Source of the DNA: Pseudomonas sp. R28(2017)
GTDB lineage: Bacteria > Pseudomonadota > Gammaproteobacteria > Pseudomonadales > Pseudomonadaceae
Length of the DNA stretch: 64,000 nt
Reading direction: 5' to 3'
NCBI RefSeq assembly: GCF_002112505.1
Contig: NZ_NEHW01000001.1
Span: 310,001-374,000 of the forward strand
In this document: in pieces, positions 8,714 through 17,571 of the stretch
Layout of the letters: every line of letters starts with the position of its first letter
Position numbering within the stretch: the first letter of the stretch is position 1
Notes under the pieces: model-generated
Database searches by the model: none
What the model saw: the letters and a program-made list of their open reading frames with translations, nothing else
What the model was told of the DNA's origin: nothing
Program-made: the position numbers and the translations under genes

Positions 8714-10168
8714 ATGGCGTTGCCGACCTTAAGGATCATTGGTTTCATCATCGGCATCTTCCTGATTACCCTCGCCGTCGGCATGGCCGTGCCCATGGCG
8801 ACCCTGGTGGTGTTCGAACGTACCGGCGACATGCCCGCGTTCCTCTGGTCGAGCCTGATCACCTTCATCGCCGGCCTGGCCATGGTCCTGCAGGGCCGCC
8901 CCGAGCACGTCCACCTGCGCCCGCGGGACATGTACCTGCTGACCGTCAGCAGCTGGGTGGTGGTGTGCGTCTTCGCTGCCCTGCCCTTCCTGCTGACCCA
9001 GCACATCAGCTACACCGACGCCTTCTTCGAAAGCATGTCCGGCATCACCGCCACCGGCGCCACGGTGCTCAGCGGACTGGATACCATGTCACCGGGCATC
9101 CTGATGTGGCGCTCGATGCTGCACTGGCTCGGCGGCATCGGCTTCATCGCCATGGCGGTGGCGATCCTGCCGCTGCTGCGCATCGGTGGCATGCGCCTGT
9201 TCCAGACCGAATCGTCGGACCGCTCGGAAAAGGTCATGCCGCGCTCGCACATGGTCGCCAAATCGATCGTTGGCGTGTACGTCGGCTTCTCGATCTTTGG
9301 CGCGCTGGCCTTCTGGTGGGCCGGCATGAGCCCGTTCGATGCCATCAACCACGCCATGTCGGCCATCTCCACCGGCGGGTTCTCCACCTCTGACCAGTCG
9401 CTGGCCAAATGGGACATCCCTGCCGTGCACTGGGTCGCGGTGGTGGTGATGATCCTCGGCAGCCTGCCCTTCACGCTGTACGTGGCGACCCTGCGCGGCA
9501 ACCGCAAGGCGCTGATCCGCGACCAGCAGGTGCAAGGTTTGCTGGGCATGCTGGTGGTGACCTGGATCGTGCTCGGCACCTGGTACTGGTACACCACCAA
9601 CCTGCACTGGCTCGATGCCTTGCGCCACGTGGCCCTGAACGTGACCTCGGTGGTCACCACCACCGGCTTCGCCCTGGGTGACTACAGCCTGTGGGGCAAC
9701 TTCTCGCTGATGCTGTTCTTCTACCTGGGCTTCGTCGGGGGGTGTTCCGGCTCCACGGCCGGCGGCATCAAGATCTTCCGCTTCCAGGTGGCCTACATCC
9801 TGCTCAAGGCCAGCCTCAACCAGCTGATTCACCCACGCGCGGTGATCAAGCAGAAGTACAACGGCCACCGGCTGGACGAAGAGATCGTACGCTCCATCCT
9901 GACTTTCTCGTTTTTCTTCGCCATCACCATCTGCGTGATGGCCCTGCTGCTGTCGCTGTTGGGCGTGGACTGGATGACCGCACTGACCGGCGCCGCCGGG
10001 ACGGTATCGGGCGTCGGCCCTGGCCTGGGCGAAGTGGTCGGCCCGTCGGGCAACTACTCGACGCTGCCGGATGCCGCCAAGTGGATCCTCGCCACCGGCA
10101 TGCTGCTGGGCCGCCTGGAGATCATCACGGTGCTGGTGTTGTGTATGCCGGCGTTCTGGCGCCACTGA
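8714..10168 (+). CDS. trkH: Trk-type potassium uptake protein TrkH
   Basis: The potassium-translocating subunit of the Trk system, 484 residues, about the usual length. It has many membrane segments and the four pore-loop signatures of the family: [45 protein letters not shown] and [29 protein letters not shown] is also present. No trkA lies nearby, as is usual since TrkA is encoded elsewhere. The 3' end overlaps the convergent AraC gene by 44 nt. Confidence 0.92.
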   Translation: MALPTLRIIGFIIGIFLITLAVGMAVPMATLVVFERTGDMPAFLWSSLITFIAGLAMVLQGRPEHVHLRPRDMYLLTVSSWVVVCVFAALPFLLTQHISYTDAFFESMSGITATGATVLSGLDTMSPGILMWRSMLHWLGGIGFIAMAVAILPLLRIGGMRLFQTESSDRSEKVMPRSHMVAKSIVGVYVGFSIFGALAFWWAGMSPFDAINHAMSAISTGGFSTSDQSLAKWDIPAVHWVAVVVMILGSLPFTLYVATLRGNRKALIRDQQVQGLLGMLVVTWIVLGTWYWYTTNLHWLDALRHVALNVTSVVTTTGFALGDYSLWGNFSLMLFFYLGFVGGCSGSTAGGIKIFRFQVAYILLKASLNQLIHPRAVIKQKYNGHRLDEEIVRSILTFSFFFAITICVMALLLSLLGVDWMTALTGAAGTVSGVGPGLGEVVGPSGNYSTLPDAAKWILATGMLLGRLEIITVLVLCMPAFWRH

Positions 10169-11186
10169 CCTGGGCAGGCTCCGCACCCAACCGGGCGCGG
10201 TATTCGCTGGGGGTCACATCGAACCAGCGGCGAAACGCCCGGTAGAAGTTGCTCGGGTCGGCAAAGCCCAGCAGATAGGCGGTTTCCAGCAGGGTCATGC
10301 CCGGCTGGGCCAGGTACTGTTCGGCCAGCTCCCGGCGGGTGTCGTCGAGCAAGGTCTGGAAGCTGGTGCCCTCTTCCTGCAGGCGGCGCTGCAAAGTGCG
10401 CTGGGACAGGTGCAGGGCCTGGGCCAGGGTTTCGCGCTTGGGTTCGCCTTGCGGCAGGATGCGGCACAGCACCTGGCGCACCCGGTGCGTCACCCGGCTC
10501 TCCGAAAAACGCGCGAGGTATTCACCGGCAAAGCGGTCATGCAGGATGGCCATGGCTTCGTTGGCGGTGGGCAATGGCGCTTCCATGTCGGCCCGCTCGA
10601 ACACCAGGGCATCGTGCGGCGCACCGAACACCAGCGGGGAATGAAACGCCACCTTGTACGGCTCGATGTCCTTCGGCTGCGGCCCTTGCACCAGCACCCG
10701 CCGCGGCTGCACCGGCCGGCCACTGAGCCACTTGCACAGCGCCAGCGCACAGGCCAGCGACGCTTCGGCACTGTGCCGGGTGGGCGGCAGGTGATCGCCA
10801 TGCACGGTCAGAATCAGTGAATAGCCTTCGGGGCCGAGAATGAAGCTCAGGTCGGAGCTTTCGGCAATGATCCGCTGGTAGCGCACCAGCCGTTCGAAAC
10901 CTTCAGCCAGGGTGCGACTGGACATCAGCGCGTAGCCCACCACGTGGAAAGAAGCCGGGCGCACCACCCGCGCCATGTTCAGGCCAATGGCTTCGTTGCC
11001 CGAAAGCTCGACCGCCAGCTGCCACAGGCGGGTCATGGCGTCCTGCGGAAAACGTGCATCCGGGTCGTCGAGTGCAGCGAAATCCAGCCCCAGTTGCTTG
11101 AACATGGCCGGGCAGTCGAGCCCTTCCAGCTCCAGCGCCTTGACAATCCCTGATGCCCAGCTGGCTGACGTGGTTCTTTCACTCAT
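10125..11186 (-). CDS. AraC-family regulator with arabinose-binding-like N-terminus (OruR-like)
   Basis: A 353-residue transcription factor. The N-terminal ~200 residues resemble the Arabinose_bd domain of OruR/ArgR-type pseudomonad AraC proteins (FHVVGYALMSSRTLAEGFERLVRYQRI). The C-terminal two helix-turn-helix motifs are ETLAQALHLSQRTLQRRLQEEGTSF and ETAYLLGFADPSNFYRAFRRWFDVTPSEYR. OruR governs ornithine use in P. aeruginosa; that specific role is inferred. The C-terminal tail lies inside the end of trkH. Confidence 0.85.
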   Translation of the reverse strand: MSERTTSASWASGIVKALELEGLDCPAMFKQLGLDFAALDDPDARFPQDAMTRLWQLAVELSGNEAIGLNMARVVRPASFHVVGYALMSSRTLAEGFERLVRYQRIIAESSDLSFILGPEGYSLILTVHGDHLPPTRHSAEASLACALALCKWLSGRPVQPRRVLVQGPQPKDIEPYKVAFHSPLVFGAPHDALVFERADMEAPLPTANEAMAILHDRFAGEYLARFSESRVTHRVRQVLCRILPQGEPKRETLAQALHLSQRTLQRRLQEEGTSFQTLLDDTRRELAEQYLAQPGMTLLETAYLLGFADPSNFYRAFRRWFDVTPSEYRARLGAEPAQVSGARTPAYTTPAP

Positions 11187-11341
11187 GGCAGGCTTCTTAT
11201 GCTGACCGCTTCATGCGGTTAACCCCAAGGATACTCATTTGGCGCCTATTGTCACTGGCCGGCCCCGCCAATCACTCTAGACTCGATTCAGGCTCCACGC
11301 CGTGTATCCTGTCAAAAAGTGATAATCCCGGAGTACTGCCC

Positions 11342-11653
11342 ATGACCAGCACCACGCAGTTTCGCAGTTTCGCCGAGTTCTATCCGTATTACCTGGGGGA
11401 GCACAGCAACCCCACCTGCCGGCGCCTGCACTTTGTCGGCACCAGCCTGGTGATCGCCTTGCTGGCCTACACCATCGGCAGCGGGAAGTGGTTGCTGTTG
11501 CTGGCGGTGCCGCTTTGCGGATACGGCTTCGCCTGGGTGGGGCACTTCTTCTATGAGCGGAACAGACCAGCGACGTTCAAGCACCCCTGGTACAGCCTGG
11601 TGGGTGACTTCGCCATGTTCCGCGACATCCTGCTTGGGCGGATCAGCCTCTAG
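11342..11653 (+). CDS. DUF962/Mpo1-like membrane protein
   Basis: A 103-residue protein of the DUF962 family. The yeast relative Mpo1 is an Fe(II) dioxygenase for 2-hydroxy fatty acids; bacterial function is unproven. It shows FAEFYPYYLGEHSNPTCRRLHFVGT, two hydrophobic segments, the conserved GHFFYERNRPATFKHPWYSLVGDF stretch and His residues that could bind iron. ATG at 11342 is chosen over a longer frame because family homology begins there. Its stop shares CTAG with the stop of the convergent LpxH-like gene. Confidence 0.85.
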   Translation: MTSTTQFRSFAEFYPYYLGEHSNPTCRRLHFVGTSLVIALLAYTIGSGKWLLLLAVPLCGYGFAWVGHFFYERNRPATFKHPWYSLVGDFAMFRDILLGRISL

Positions 11654-12462
11654 GCCGGCTCACGCAGGGCCGCTGCAGCCTCGGCCTGGCGCGCCTGCGC
11701 ATCGGCCAGCCGGTACAACTCGATGCTGCCGTCCCAATGCTCGATCAGCGCCGTGCACGACTCCACCCAATCGCCGCAATTGAGGTAATCCACCTCGCCG
11801 ACCTTGCGTATTTCGGCGTGGTGGATATGCCCGCACACCACCCCGTGAAAACCGCGGCGGGTGCACTCATGGGCAATCGCATCCTCGAAGTCGCTGATGA
11901 AATTCACCGCCCCCTTGACCTTGTGCTTGAGGTACGCCGACAGCGACCAGTAGCCGTACCCGTAGCGCGCACGCCAGTGGTTGAGCCAGCGGTTGAGCAC
12001 CAGGGTGAACTCGTAGGCACGGTCGCCCAGGAACGCCAGCCAGCGGTGATAGCGGGTGATCACGTCGAACTGGTCACCATGGATCACCAGCAGCCGGCGA
12101 CCATCGGCGGTCAGGTGCTCGGCCTCGTCCACCAGCTGGATGTTGCCCAGCATCAGCTTCGAGTAACGGCGCAGGAACTCGTCATGATTGCCGGTGACGT
12201 AGATCACCTCGGTACCGCGCTTGCTCATGGTCAGCAGGCGTCGGATCACGTTGGTGTGGGCTTGCGGCCAGTAGATGCCGCCGCGCAGCTTCCAGCCGTC
12301 GATGACGTCGCCGACCAGGTAGATGCGGTCGGCCTGGTAGCCCTTGAGGAACTGCGACAGGTGTTCGGCCTGGCAGTCACGCGTGCCCAGGTGCACATCG
12401 GATATCCACAGGGTGCGCACGCGCTGCTTGCGTGACGGGCGAGAAAGTTCGGCATGGGTCAT
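11650..12462 (-). CDS. LpxH-like calcineurin-type metallophosphoesterase
   Basis: A UDP-2,3-diacylglucosamine diphosphatase-like phosphoesterase, 270 residues from ATG at 12462 (MTHAELSRPSRKQRVRTLWISDVHLG). Binuclear metal motifs are complete: DVHLG, GDVIDGW, GNHDE, IHGDQFD and GHIHHAE. It is longer than canonical LpxH (~240) and of the pseudomonad LpxH2-like group, so lipid A synthesis is likely but not certain. The upstream open frame to 12912 lies antisense to the next gene and is not used. Confidence 0.82.
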   Translation of the reverse strand: MTHAELSRPSRKQRVRTLWISDVHLGTRDCQAEHLSQFLKGYQADRIYLVGDVIDGWKLRGGIYWPQAHTNVIRRLLTMSKRGTEVIYVTGNHDEFLRRYSKLMLGNIQLVDEAEHLTADGRRLLVIHGDQFDVITRYHRWLAFLGDRAYEFTLVLNRWLNHWRARYGYGYWSLSAYLKHKVKGAVNFISDFEDAIAHECTRRGFHGVVCGHIHHAEIRKVGEVDYLNCGDWVESCTALIEHWDGSIELYRLADAQARQAEAAAALREPA

Positions 12463-12588
12463 GGGCAGGCTCCGGCGCTGTTTGCTGGAGACTGGCAGGC
12501 CCAGGTGACAGGTTGGTGGCAGGGATGTGACGAGTGATGGCGTGCCAGGAATGCGGCACAATGGCTGGCAGCCCCACGAGGACGCCCC

Positions 12589-13353
12589 ATGGCCGGCCCG
12601 ATACTTTCCTTGCGCCACTACCGCGATGAGCTGATCGCCCACAGCCACGAACACCCGCAATTGGTGTTCGGCCTGCACGGGCGCCTGGACTTCGAGGTGC
12701 AGGGCCACGGCGCCAAGGTCGCCCGCCAGGGCCTGGTGGTGGTGCCCGCTGGCGCTCACCACACCTGCGGCAGCGCTATCGGCAGCGATTGCCTGGTGCT
12801 GGACGTGCCCGGCGAGCACTGGTTGCACGAACAACTGGGGGCGCATGCCGATGCCAGCCGACGCCTGCTCGACCAGCCTGGCGCACTGGGGCTGGATGAG
12901 CGCCAGCAGCAACTAGTGGACTGGCTGGCGGCAAGCCCCATGGACGACCCATTGATCGCCCGGCAAGGCGCGGTGCTGTTGCTGGCCAGCCTCAACCCCA
13001 GCGCCTCGGCCATCGTCAAGCCCAGCCAGCGCCTGCCCTATGCCGCTTTCGACGCACATATCGAGCAGCATGCAGCGCACCCGTTGCAGGTGGCCGACCT
13101 GGCGCGCATCGCAGGCCTGTCCAGTGCCCGGCTGCATGCGCGGTTTACCACCGAGTGCGGCATGACGCCGATGGACTACATCCGCCAGCGACGCCTGCTC
13201 AAGGCACGGCGGCTGGTCACGCAGACCTTGCTGCCGATGGGCGAGATTGCGGCGCAGGTGGGCTACAGCTCGCAGAGTGCGTTTTCGGCGGCGATGCTGC
13301 GCGCGTTTGGTTGCTCGCCGCTGGCCATGCGGCGAGAGCCTGGCGACAACTGA
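12589..13353 (+). CDS. AraC-family transcriptional regulator
   Basis: A 254-residue regulator. The N-terminal cupin-like sensor is HSHEHPQLVFGLHGRLDFEVQG...LVVVPAGAHHTC. The two C-terminal helix-turn-helix motifs are LQVADLARIAGLSSARLHARFTTECG and GEIAAQVGYSSQSAFSAAMLRAFGCSPLAMR. The next gene downstream is an EamA exporter across a REP pair, a frequent regulator-exporter pairing, but no operator was identified. Confidence 0.85.
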   Translation: MAGPILSLRHYRDELIAHSHEHPQLVFGLHGRLDFEVQGHGAKVARQGLVVVPAGAHHTCGSAIGSDCLVLDVPGEHWLHEQLGAHADASRRLLDQPGALGLDERQQQLVDWLAASPMDDPLIARQGAVLLLASLNPSASAIVKPSQRLPYAAFDAHIEQHAAHPLQVADLARIAGLSSARLHARFTTECGMTPMDYIRQRRLLKARRLVTQTLLPMGEIAAQVGYSSQSAFSAAMLRAFGCSPLAMRREPGDN

Positions 13354-13402
13354 CGGCAGGATGGCGACAGAACCTGTTGCCCTGAGGATTTACACTTTGC
13401 TG

Positions 13403-13504
13403 CACCGGCCCTTTCGCGGGCAAGCCCGCTCCCACAGGAATATCACCACCCTCCAGAGCAACACTTTTCCTGTGGGAGCGGGCTTGCCCGCGAAAGGGCC
13501 GGTA
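13403..13504. repeat. Inverted REP pair
   Basis: Near-perfect REP copies at 13403-13439 and 13469-13504 face each other between the AraC gene and the EamA gene. Confidence 0.92.
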
Positions 13505-13536
13505 CAGCCAGTAAAGATCTTGAGCAAGGACCCAAC

Positions 13537-14427
13537 ATGAACCACCGCACTGCCCTCGGCGCCCTGCACATCGGCGCGCTGTTCTTCGGCCTGACCGGCG
13601 TCTTCGGCAAGCTGGCCGCCAGCGCCAGCCCGGCGATCATCGTCTTCGGCCGCGCCGCCTTTGCCGTGCTGGCCCTGGCGCTGTTCGCCAGCCTCACAGG
13701 CCCCGGCTGGCGACGCCTGAGTGGCCAGGACATACGCCGCCTGCTGCTCGGCGGCGTGTTGCTGGCCGGCCACTGGGTCAGCTTCTTCATTGCCGTGAAA
13801 GTCGGTGGCGTGGCCATTGCCACCCTGGGCTTTGCCAGCTTCCCGGCCTTCACCGTGATCCTCGAAGGCCTGCTGTTCCGCGAGCGCATCCGGCGCAACG
13901 AAGGCGTGCTGGTGGCGCTGGTCAGCATCGGCCTGATCCTGGTCACCCCGGCATTCGACCTGGCCAGCCAGGCCACCGGCGGCCTGCTCTGGGCCTTGCT
14001 CTCCGGCTTGTTGTTCTCACTGCTGTCGCTGACCAACCGGGCCGGCTCCGGGCGCTTGCCGGCCGTACAGGCGGCACTGTGGCAGAACCTGGTGGTCGGC
14101 TTGTGCCTGCTGCCCTTTGCCGGCCCGGGCCTGAGCCAGGTGGCCCGCACGGACTGGCTGTGGATCGCCCTGCTCGGGGTTTTCTGCACCGGCGTCGCCC
14201 ACAGCCTGTTCGTGGCCAGCCTGTCGGTGATCAAGGCGCGCACCGCCGCCGTGGTGTTCGCCATGGAACCGGTCTATGGCATCGCCGTGGCCTGGGCGGT
14301 GTTCGCCGAAACGCCCACCCTGCGCATGCTGCTGGGCGGTGTGCTGATCATCTTCGCCATCGTGCTGTCCAGCCGCCTGGCCGCCGAGCAACCTCCCCGG
14401 CACAAGGCCGTGGCCGAAGGCGCCTGA
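13537..14427 (+). CDS. EamA/DMT-family transporter
   Basis: A drug/metabolite-type inner-membrane transporter, 296 residues with ten predicted hydrophobic segments in two EamA halves. Recognisable features are the N-terminal half FFGLTGVFGKLAASASPAIIVFGRAAFAV and the second-half end VVFAMEPVYGIAVAWAVFAETPTLRMLLGGVLIIFAIVLSS. Substrate unknown. ATG at 13537 has AAGGA 6 nt ahead. It abuts the convergent SelT-like gene with no gap. Confidence 0.87.
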   Translation: MNHRTALGALHIGALFFGLTGVFGKLAASASPAIIVFGRAAFAVLALALFASLTGPGWRRLSGQDIRRLLLGGVLLAGHWVSFFIAVKVGGVAIATLGFASFPAFTVILEGLLFRERIRRNEGVLVALVSIGLILVTPAFDLASQATGGLLWALLSGLLFSLLSLTNRAGSGRLPAVQAALWQNLVVGLCLLPFAGPGLSQVARTDWLWIALLGVFCTGVAHSLFVASLSVIKARTAAVVFAMEPVYGIAVAWAVFAETPTLRMLLGGVLIIFAIVLSSRLAAEQPPRHKAVAEGA

Positions 14428-14709
14428 TCAGCGATCGTTGTGGCCCAGGTCGCGCTGCGGGTCGATCTGGTCGCGCACGCGCTGCTTGAGCACCTTGGCC
14501 TCGGGGAAGCCACCGTCGGCCTTGCGCTCCCAGATCTGCACGCCATTGCAGGTGATGCGGAAGATCCCGCCGGTGCCCGGCTCCAGCGCCACCCGGCCGA
14601 GGTCATCAGTGAAGGTGCTGAGCAGTTCCTGGGCCAGCCAGGCGGCACGCAGCAGCCATTGGCACTGCGTGCAATATGTGATGACGATTTCCGGCTTGTT
14701 GTCGGCCAT
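14428..14709 (-). CDS. SelT/SelW/SelH-family Rdx protein
   Basis: A 93-residue thioredoxin-like protein of the Rdx family. The CxxC redox motif is in ITYCTQCQWLLRAAWLAQELL at residues ~10-30; Cys stands where selenoproteins have Sec. Also conserved: PGTGGIFRITCNGVQIWERKADGGFPEAKVLKQRVRD. Likely a small thiol-redox protein; substrate unknown. Divergent from plpD with 67 bp between starts. Confidence 0.9.
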   Translation of the reverse strand: MADNKPEIVITYCTQCQWLLRAAWLAQELLSTFTDDLGRVALEPGTGGIFRITCNGVQIWERKADGGFPEAKVLKQRVRDQIDPQRDLGHNDR

Positions 14710-14776
14710 GCTGAGGCATCTCCAGGTAAGGGGCCGCTTATACTAGCGGTCTTTAGCCTTCGGTTTGAGACTCACG

Positions 14777-16963
14777 ATGCGCCGCCTGCTGTTCTGCCTT
14801 TTGCTGACGCTCACCACTCTCACCACGTACGCCGCCGAGCCTGCCCGCCCCAAGGTCGGCCTGGTGCTGTCTGGCGGTGCCGCCCGTGGCCTGGCCCATA
14901 TCGGCGTGCTCAAGGCCCTGGAGGAACAGGGCGTGCACATCGACGCCATCGCCGGCACCAGCATGGGTGCGGTGGTGGGCGGGCTGTATGCCTCCGGCTA
15001 CAGCGTCGAAGAACTGGAGAAACTCGCCACCACGCTGGACTGGCAGCAGGCGCTGTCCGATGCGCCGCCACGCAAGGATGTGCCGTTCCGGCGCAAACAG
15101 GATGACCGCGACTTCCTGGTCAAACAGAAGCTGAGCTTTCGCGACGACGGCAGCCTCGGCCTGCCCCTGGGTGTGATCCAGGGCCAGAACCTGGCGCTGC
15201 TGCTGGAAAGCAAGCTGGCCCACACCGCCGACACCCGTGACTTCGACAAGCTGCCGATCCCCTTTCGCGCCGTGGCCACCGACATCGCCAGCGGCGAGAA
15301 GGTGGTGTTCAGCCGTGGCCACCTGCCGCAGGTGATTCGCGCGAGCATGTCGATCCCGGCCGTGTTCGCCCCGGTCGAACTGGACGGCCGCCTGCTGGTG
15401 GATGGCGGCATGGTCGACAACATCCCGCTCGACGTGGCCCGGGAAATGGGCGTCGACCTGGCCATCGTCGTCGACATCGGTACCCCGCTGCGCGACCGCA
15501 AGCAACTGGCCACGGTGGTCGATGTGCTCAACCAGTCGATCACCCTGATGACCCGGCGCAATTCCGAGGAGCAGCTGGCCAGCCTGCACCGCGACGACAT
15601 CCTGATTCAGCCGCAACTGGCTGCGTTCGGCGTCACCGACTTCGGCCGTGCCCAGGACATGATCGACGCCGGCTACCGCGCCACCCGCCTGCTCGACACG
15701 CGCCTGGCCGTACTCCGCCAACCAGAGCACGACGCCAGCCTGGCCGTGGCCCGCTCGCCAGGCCAGCGCACACCGGTGATCACCGCGATCAGGATCGAGA
15801 ACGACTCCAAGGTCAGCGACGACGTGATCCGCTACTACATCCGCCAGCCGATTGGCGAGCCGCTGGCGCTCGACCGCCTGCAGACCGACATGGGCACCCT
15901 GTATGGCCTGGACTACTTCGACCGGGTGCAATACCGCGTGGTGCACAAGGGCAATGACAACACCCTGGTGATCAATGCCCGCGGCAAGCGCGGCGGCACC
16001 GATTACCTGCGCCTGGGCCTGAACCTGTCGGACGACCTGCGTGGCGACAGCGCCTTCAACCTCGGCGCCAGCTACCGCATGAACGGCATCAACCGGCTGG
16101 GCGCGGAATGGCTGACCCGCGCCCAGCTCGGCGACCAGCAGGAACTCTACAGCGAGTTCTATCAGCCGCTCGACGTAGGTTCGCGCTATTTCGTCGCGCC
16201 GTACCTTGACCTTGGCTCACAGAACATCGAAGCGACCCTGGACAACGACCCGATCGCCGAGTACCGGCTGGAGCGTTATGGCTTTGGCCTCAACGTCGGC
16301 CGGCAGATCGGCACGTCCGGCGAAGTACGCCTGGGCGTGGGCAAGGCCTGGGGCGAGGCCGAAGTGCGTATTGGCGATCAGGACCTGCCCTCGGTCAGCT
16401 TCAACGAAGGTTTCTACGAGCTGAAGTATTCGTTCGACACCCTCGACAATGTGTACTTCCCGCACCGTGGCGAGGACATCGGCCTGACCTTGCGCAAGTA
16501 CGACAAGTCGCTGGATTCGGATGACGAGTACCGGCAGTGGCTGCTGAACCTGGACAAGGCCTTCAGCGTCGGGGCCAACACCTTTGTACTCGGTGGGCGC
16601 TACGGGCGCACGCTGGACGCTACCGAGGTAGTGACCTCGAGTTTCGTGATGGGGGGTGCGCGGGAACTGTCGGGGTTCCGCCAGGACTCGGTGTCAGGGC
16701 AGAACGTCAGCCTGCTGCGGATGGTGTACTACCGGCGCCTGACGCCACGGGCCTATCTGCCGCTGGACTTCCCGCTGTATGTCGGCGGGTCGCTGGAGCG
16801 TGGGCGGGCCTGGAACAACGACAACGCGTTCGACAGTGGCTACATCAATGCGGCGAGCATCTTCCTCGGGCTGGAGACGCCGTTGGGGCCGTTGAACCTG
16901 AGTTATGGGGCCAACACTGCCAATGAGCAGGCGGTGTACCTGAACCTGGGGCATACCTTCTAG
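14777..16963 (+). CDS. plpD: PlpD-like type Vd secreted patatin phospholipase
   Basis: A 728-residue patatin-like autotransporter, the same length as P. aeruginosa PlpD. It has a signal peptide (MRRLLFCLLLTLTTLTTYAA), then a patatin domain with oxyanion loop SGGAARG (~31-37), nucleophile Ser62 in GTSMG and catalytic Asp209 in VDGGMVDN. One POTRA domain follows (~residues 333-410) and then a BamA-type beta-barrel ending in Phe (YLNLGHTF). It should secrete its own lipase domain through the outer membrane. ATG at 14777 is used; a TTG four codons upstream is less likely. All catalytic residues are present. Confidence 0.92.
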   Translation: MRRLLFCLLLTLTTLTTYAAEPARPKVGLVLSGGAARGLAHIGVLKALEEQGVHIDAIAGTSMGAVVGGLYASGYSVEELEKLATTLDWQQALSDAPPRKDVPFRRKQDDRDFLVKQKLSFRDDGSLGLPLGVIQGQNLALLLESKLAHTADTRDFDKLPIPFRAVATDIASGEKVVFSRGHLPQVIRASMSIPAVFAPVELDGRLLVDGGMVDNIPLDVAREMGVDLAIVVDIGTPLRDRKQLATVVDVLNQSITLMTRRNSEEQLASLHRDDILIQPQLAAFGVTDFGRAQDMIDAGYRATRLLDTRLAVLRQPEHDASLAVARSPGQRTPVITAIRIENDSKVSDDVIRYYIRQPIGEPLALDRLQTDMGTLYGLDYFDRVQYRVVHKGNDNTLVINARGKRGGTDYLRLGLNLSDDLRGDSAFNLGASYRMNGINRLGAEWLTRAQLGDQQELYSEFYQPLDVGSRYFVAPYLDLGSQNIEATLDNDPIAEYRLERYGFGLNVGRQIGTSGEVRLGVGKAWGEAEVRIGDQDLPSVSFNEGFYELKYSFDTLDNVYFPHRGEDIGLTLRKYDKSLDSDDEYRQWLLNLDKAFSVGANTFVLGGRYGRTLDATEVVTSSFVMGGARELSGFRQDSVSGQNVSLLRMVYYRRLTPRAYLPLDFPLYVGGSLERGRAWNNDNAFDSGYINAASIFLGLETPLGPLNLSYGANTANEQAVYLNLGHTF

Positions 16964-16969
16964 ATTGCC

Positions 16970-16988
16970 GGGGCCGCTTTGCGGCCCC
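16970..16988 (+). terminator. GC-rich hairpin after plpD
   Basis: GGGGCCGC-TTT-GCGGCCCC lies directly after the plpD stop and between convergent plpD and MarR genes. There is no U-run. Similar AGATTGCCGGGGC... hairpins occur after the MscS gene (52673) and near 53078. Confidence 0.5.
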
Positions 16989-16995
16989 AGAGCCT

Positions 16996-17433
16996 TCAGG
17001 ACTTCTCGAGGTTGGCGAGGATCTTGGCATGCACCCGCATGCACACTTCCAGATCCGCCTCGTCCACGCCCGTGAACAGCTCCAGGCGCAGGGCGTTGGC
17101 AATGGTCTCGATCTGCTCGATCAGCGGCTTGGCCGGTGGGCACAGCAGGATCTTTTTCGCCCGCCGGTCCTCCAGCACCGCCTGGCGACGCACCAGGCCT
17201 TGGCTTTCCAGGCTGTCGAGCAGCCGCGCCAGGGTCGGGCCCTCAACGCCCACGCTTTGCGCCAGCTCACGCTGGGTGGGCGCCTCATCGAAGCGGGCCA
17301 GGTGCAACAACACCAGCCAGCGCGCCTGGGACAGGTTGAGCCCGGCCAGGCGGCGATCCAGCTCGGCACGCCAGCCGCGGGACATCTGCGCCAGCTGCAT
17401 GCCGAAGCGGTGTTGGTTGTCGGTCAGGGGCAT
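16996..17433 (-). CDS. MarR-family transcriptional regulator
   Basis: A winged-helix repressor-type protein, 145 residues from ATG at 17433 (MPLTDNQHRFGMQLAQMSRGW). DNA-binding region: LSQARWLVLLHLARFDEAPTQRELAQSVGVEGPTLARLLDSLESQGLVRRQAVLEDRRAK, with the wing DRR motif. The ligand is unknown. An 11-bp palindrome lies 20 bp upstream. It is similar in length and shape to SlyA-type regulators. Confidence 0.88.
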   Translation of the reverse strand: MPLTDNQHRFGMQLAQMSRGWRAELDRRLAGLNLSQARWLVLLHLARFDEAPTQRELAQSVGVEGPTLARLLDSLESQGLVRRQAVLEDRRAKKILLCPPAKPLIEQIETIANALRLELFTGVDEADLEVCMRVHAKILANLEKS

Positions 17434-17453
17434 AAGCAACTCATAGACTAGAA

Positions 17454-17464
17454 CTAATTATTAG
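17454..17464. promoter_or_regulatory. Palindrome upstream of the marR-type gene
   Basis: CTAATTATTAG, a perfect AT-rich palindrome, sits 20 bp before the MarR start, where MarR proteins usually bind to repress themselves. Assignment is inference. Confidence 0.45.
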
Positions 17465-17571
17465 TCAGCTAACCATGCTCCGGGGCATCAAGCAAGGCTG
17501 CCCACCCCGGAAATGTCCGATAATCGTCAAAAAGGATGATAAGCATCAGCAGTTGACGGAAATGCCGCCCA

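Noticed and set aside
13403..13504. Repeated palindromes suggesting a CRISPR array
   Set aside because: The repeats are scattered as inverted pairs at gene ends, without regular spacers or cas genes. They are REP elements.
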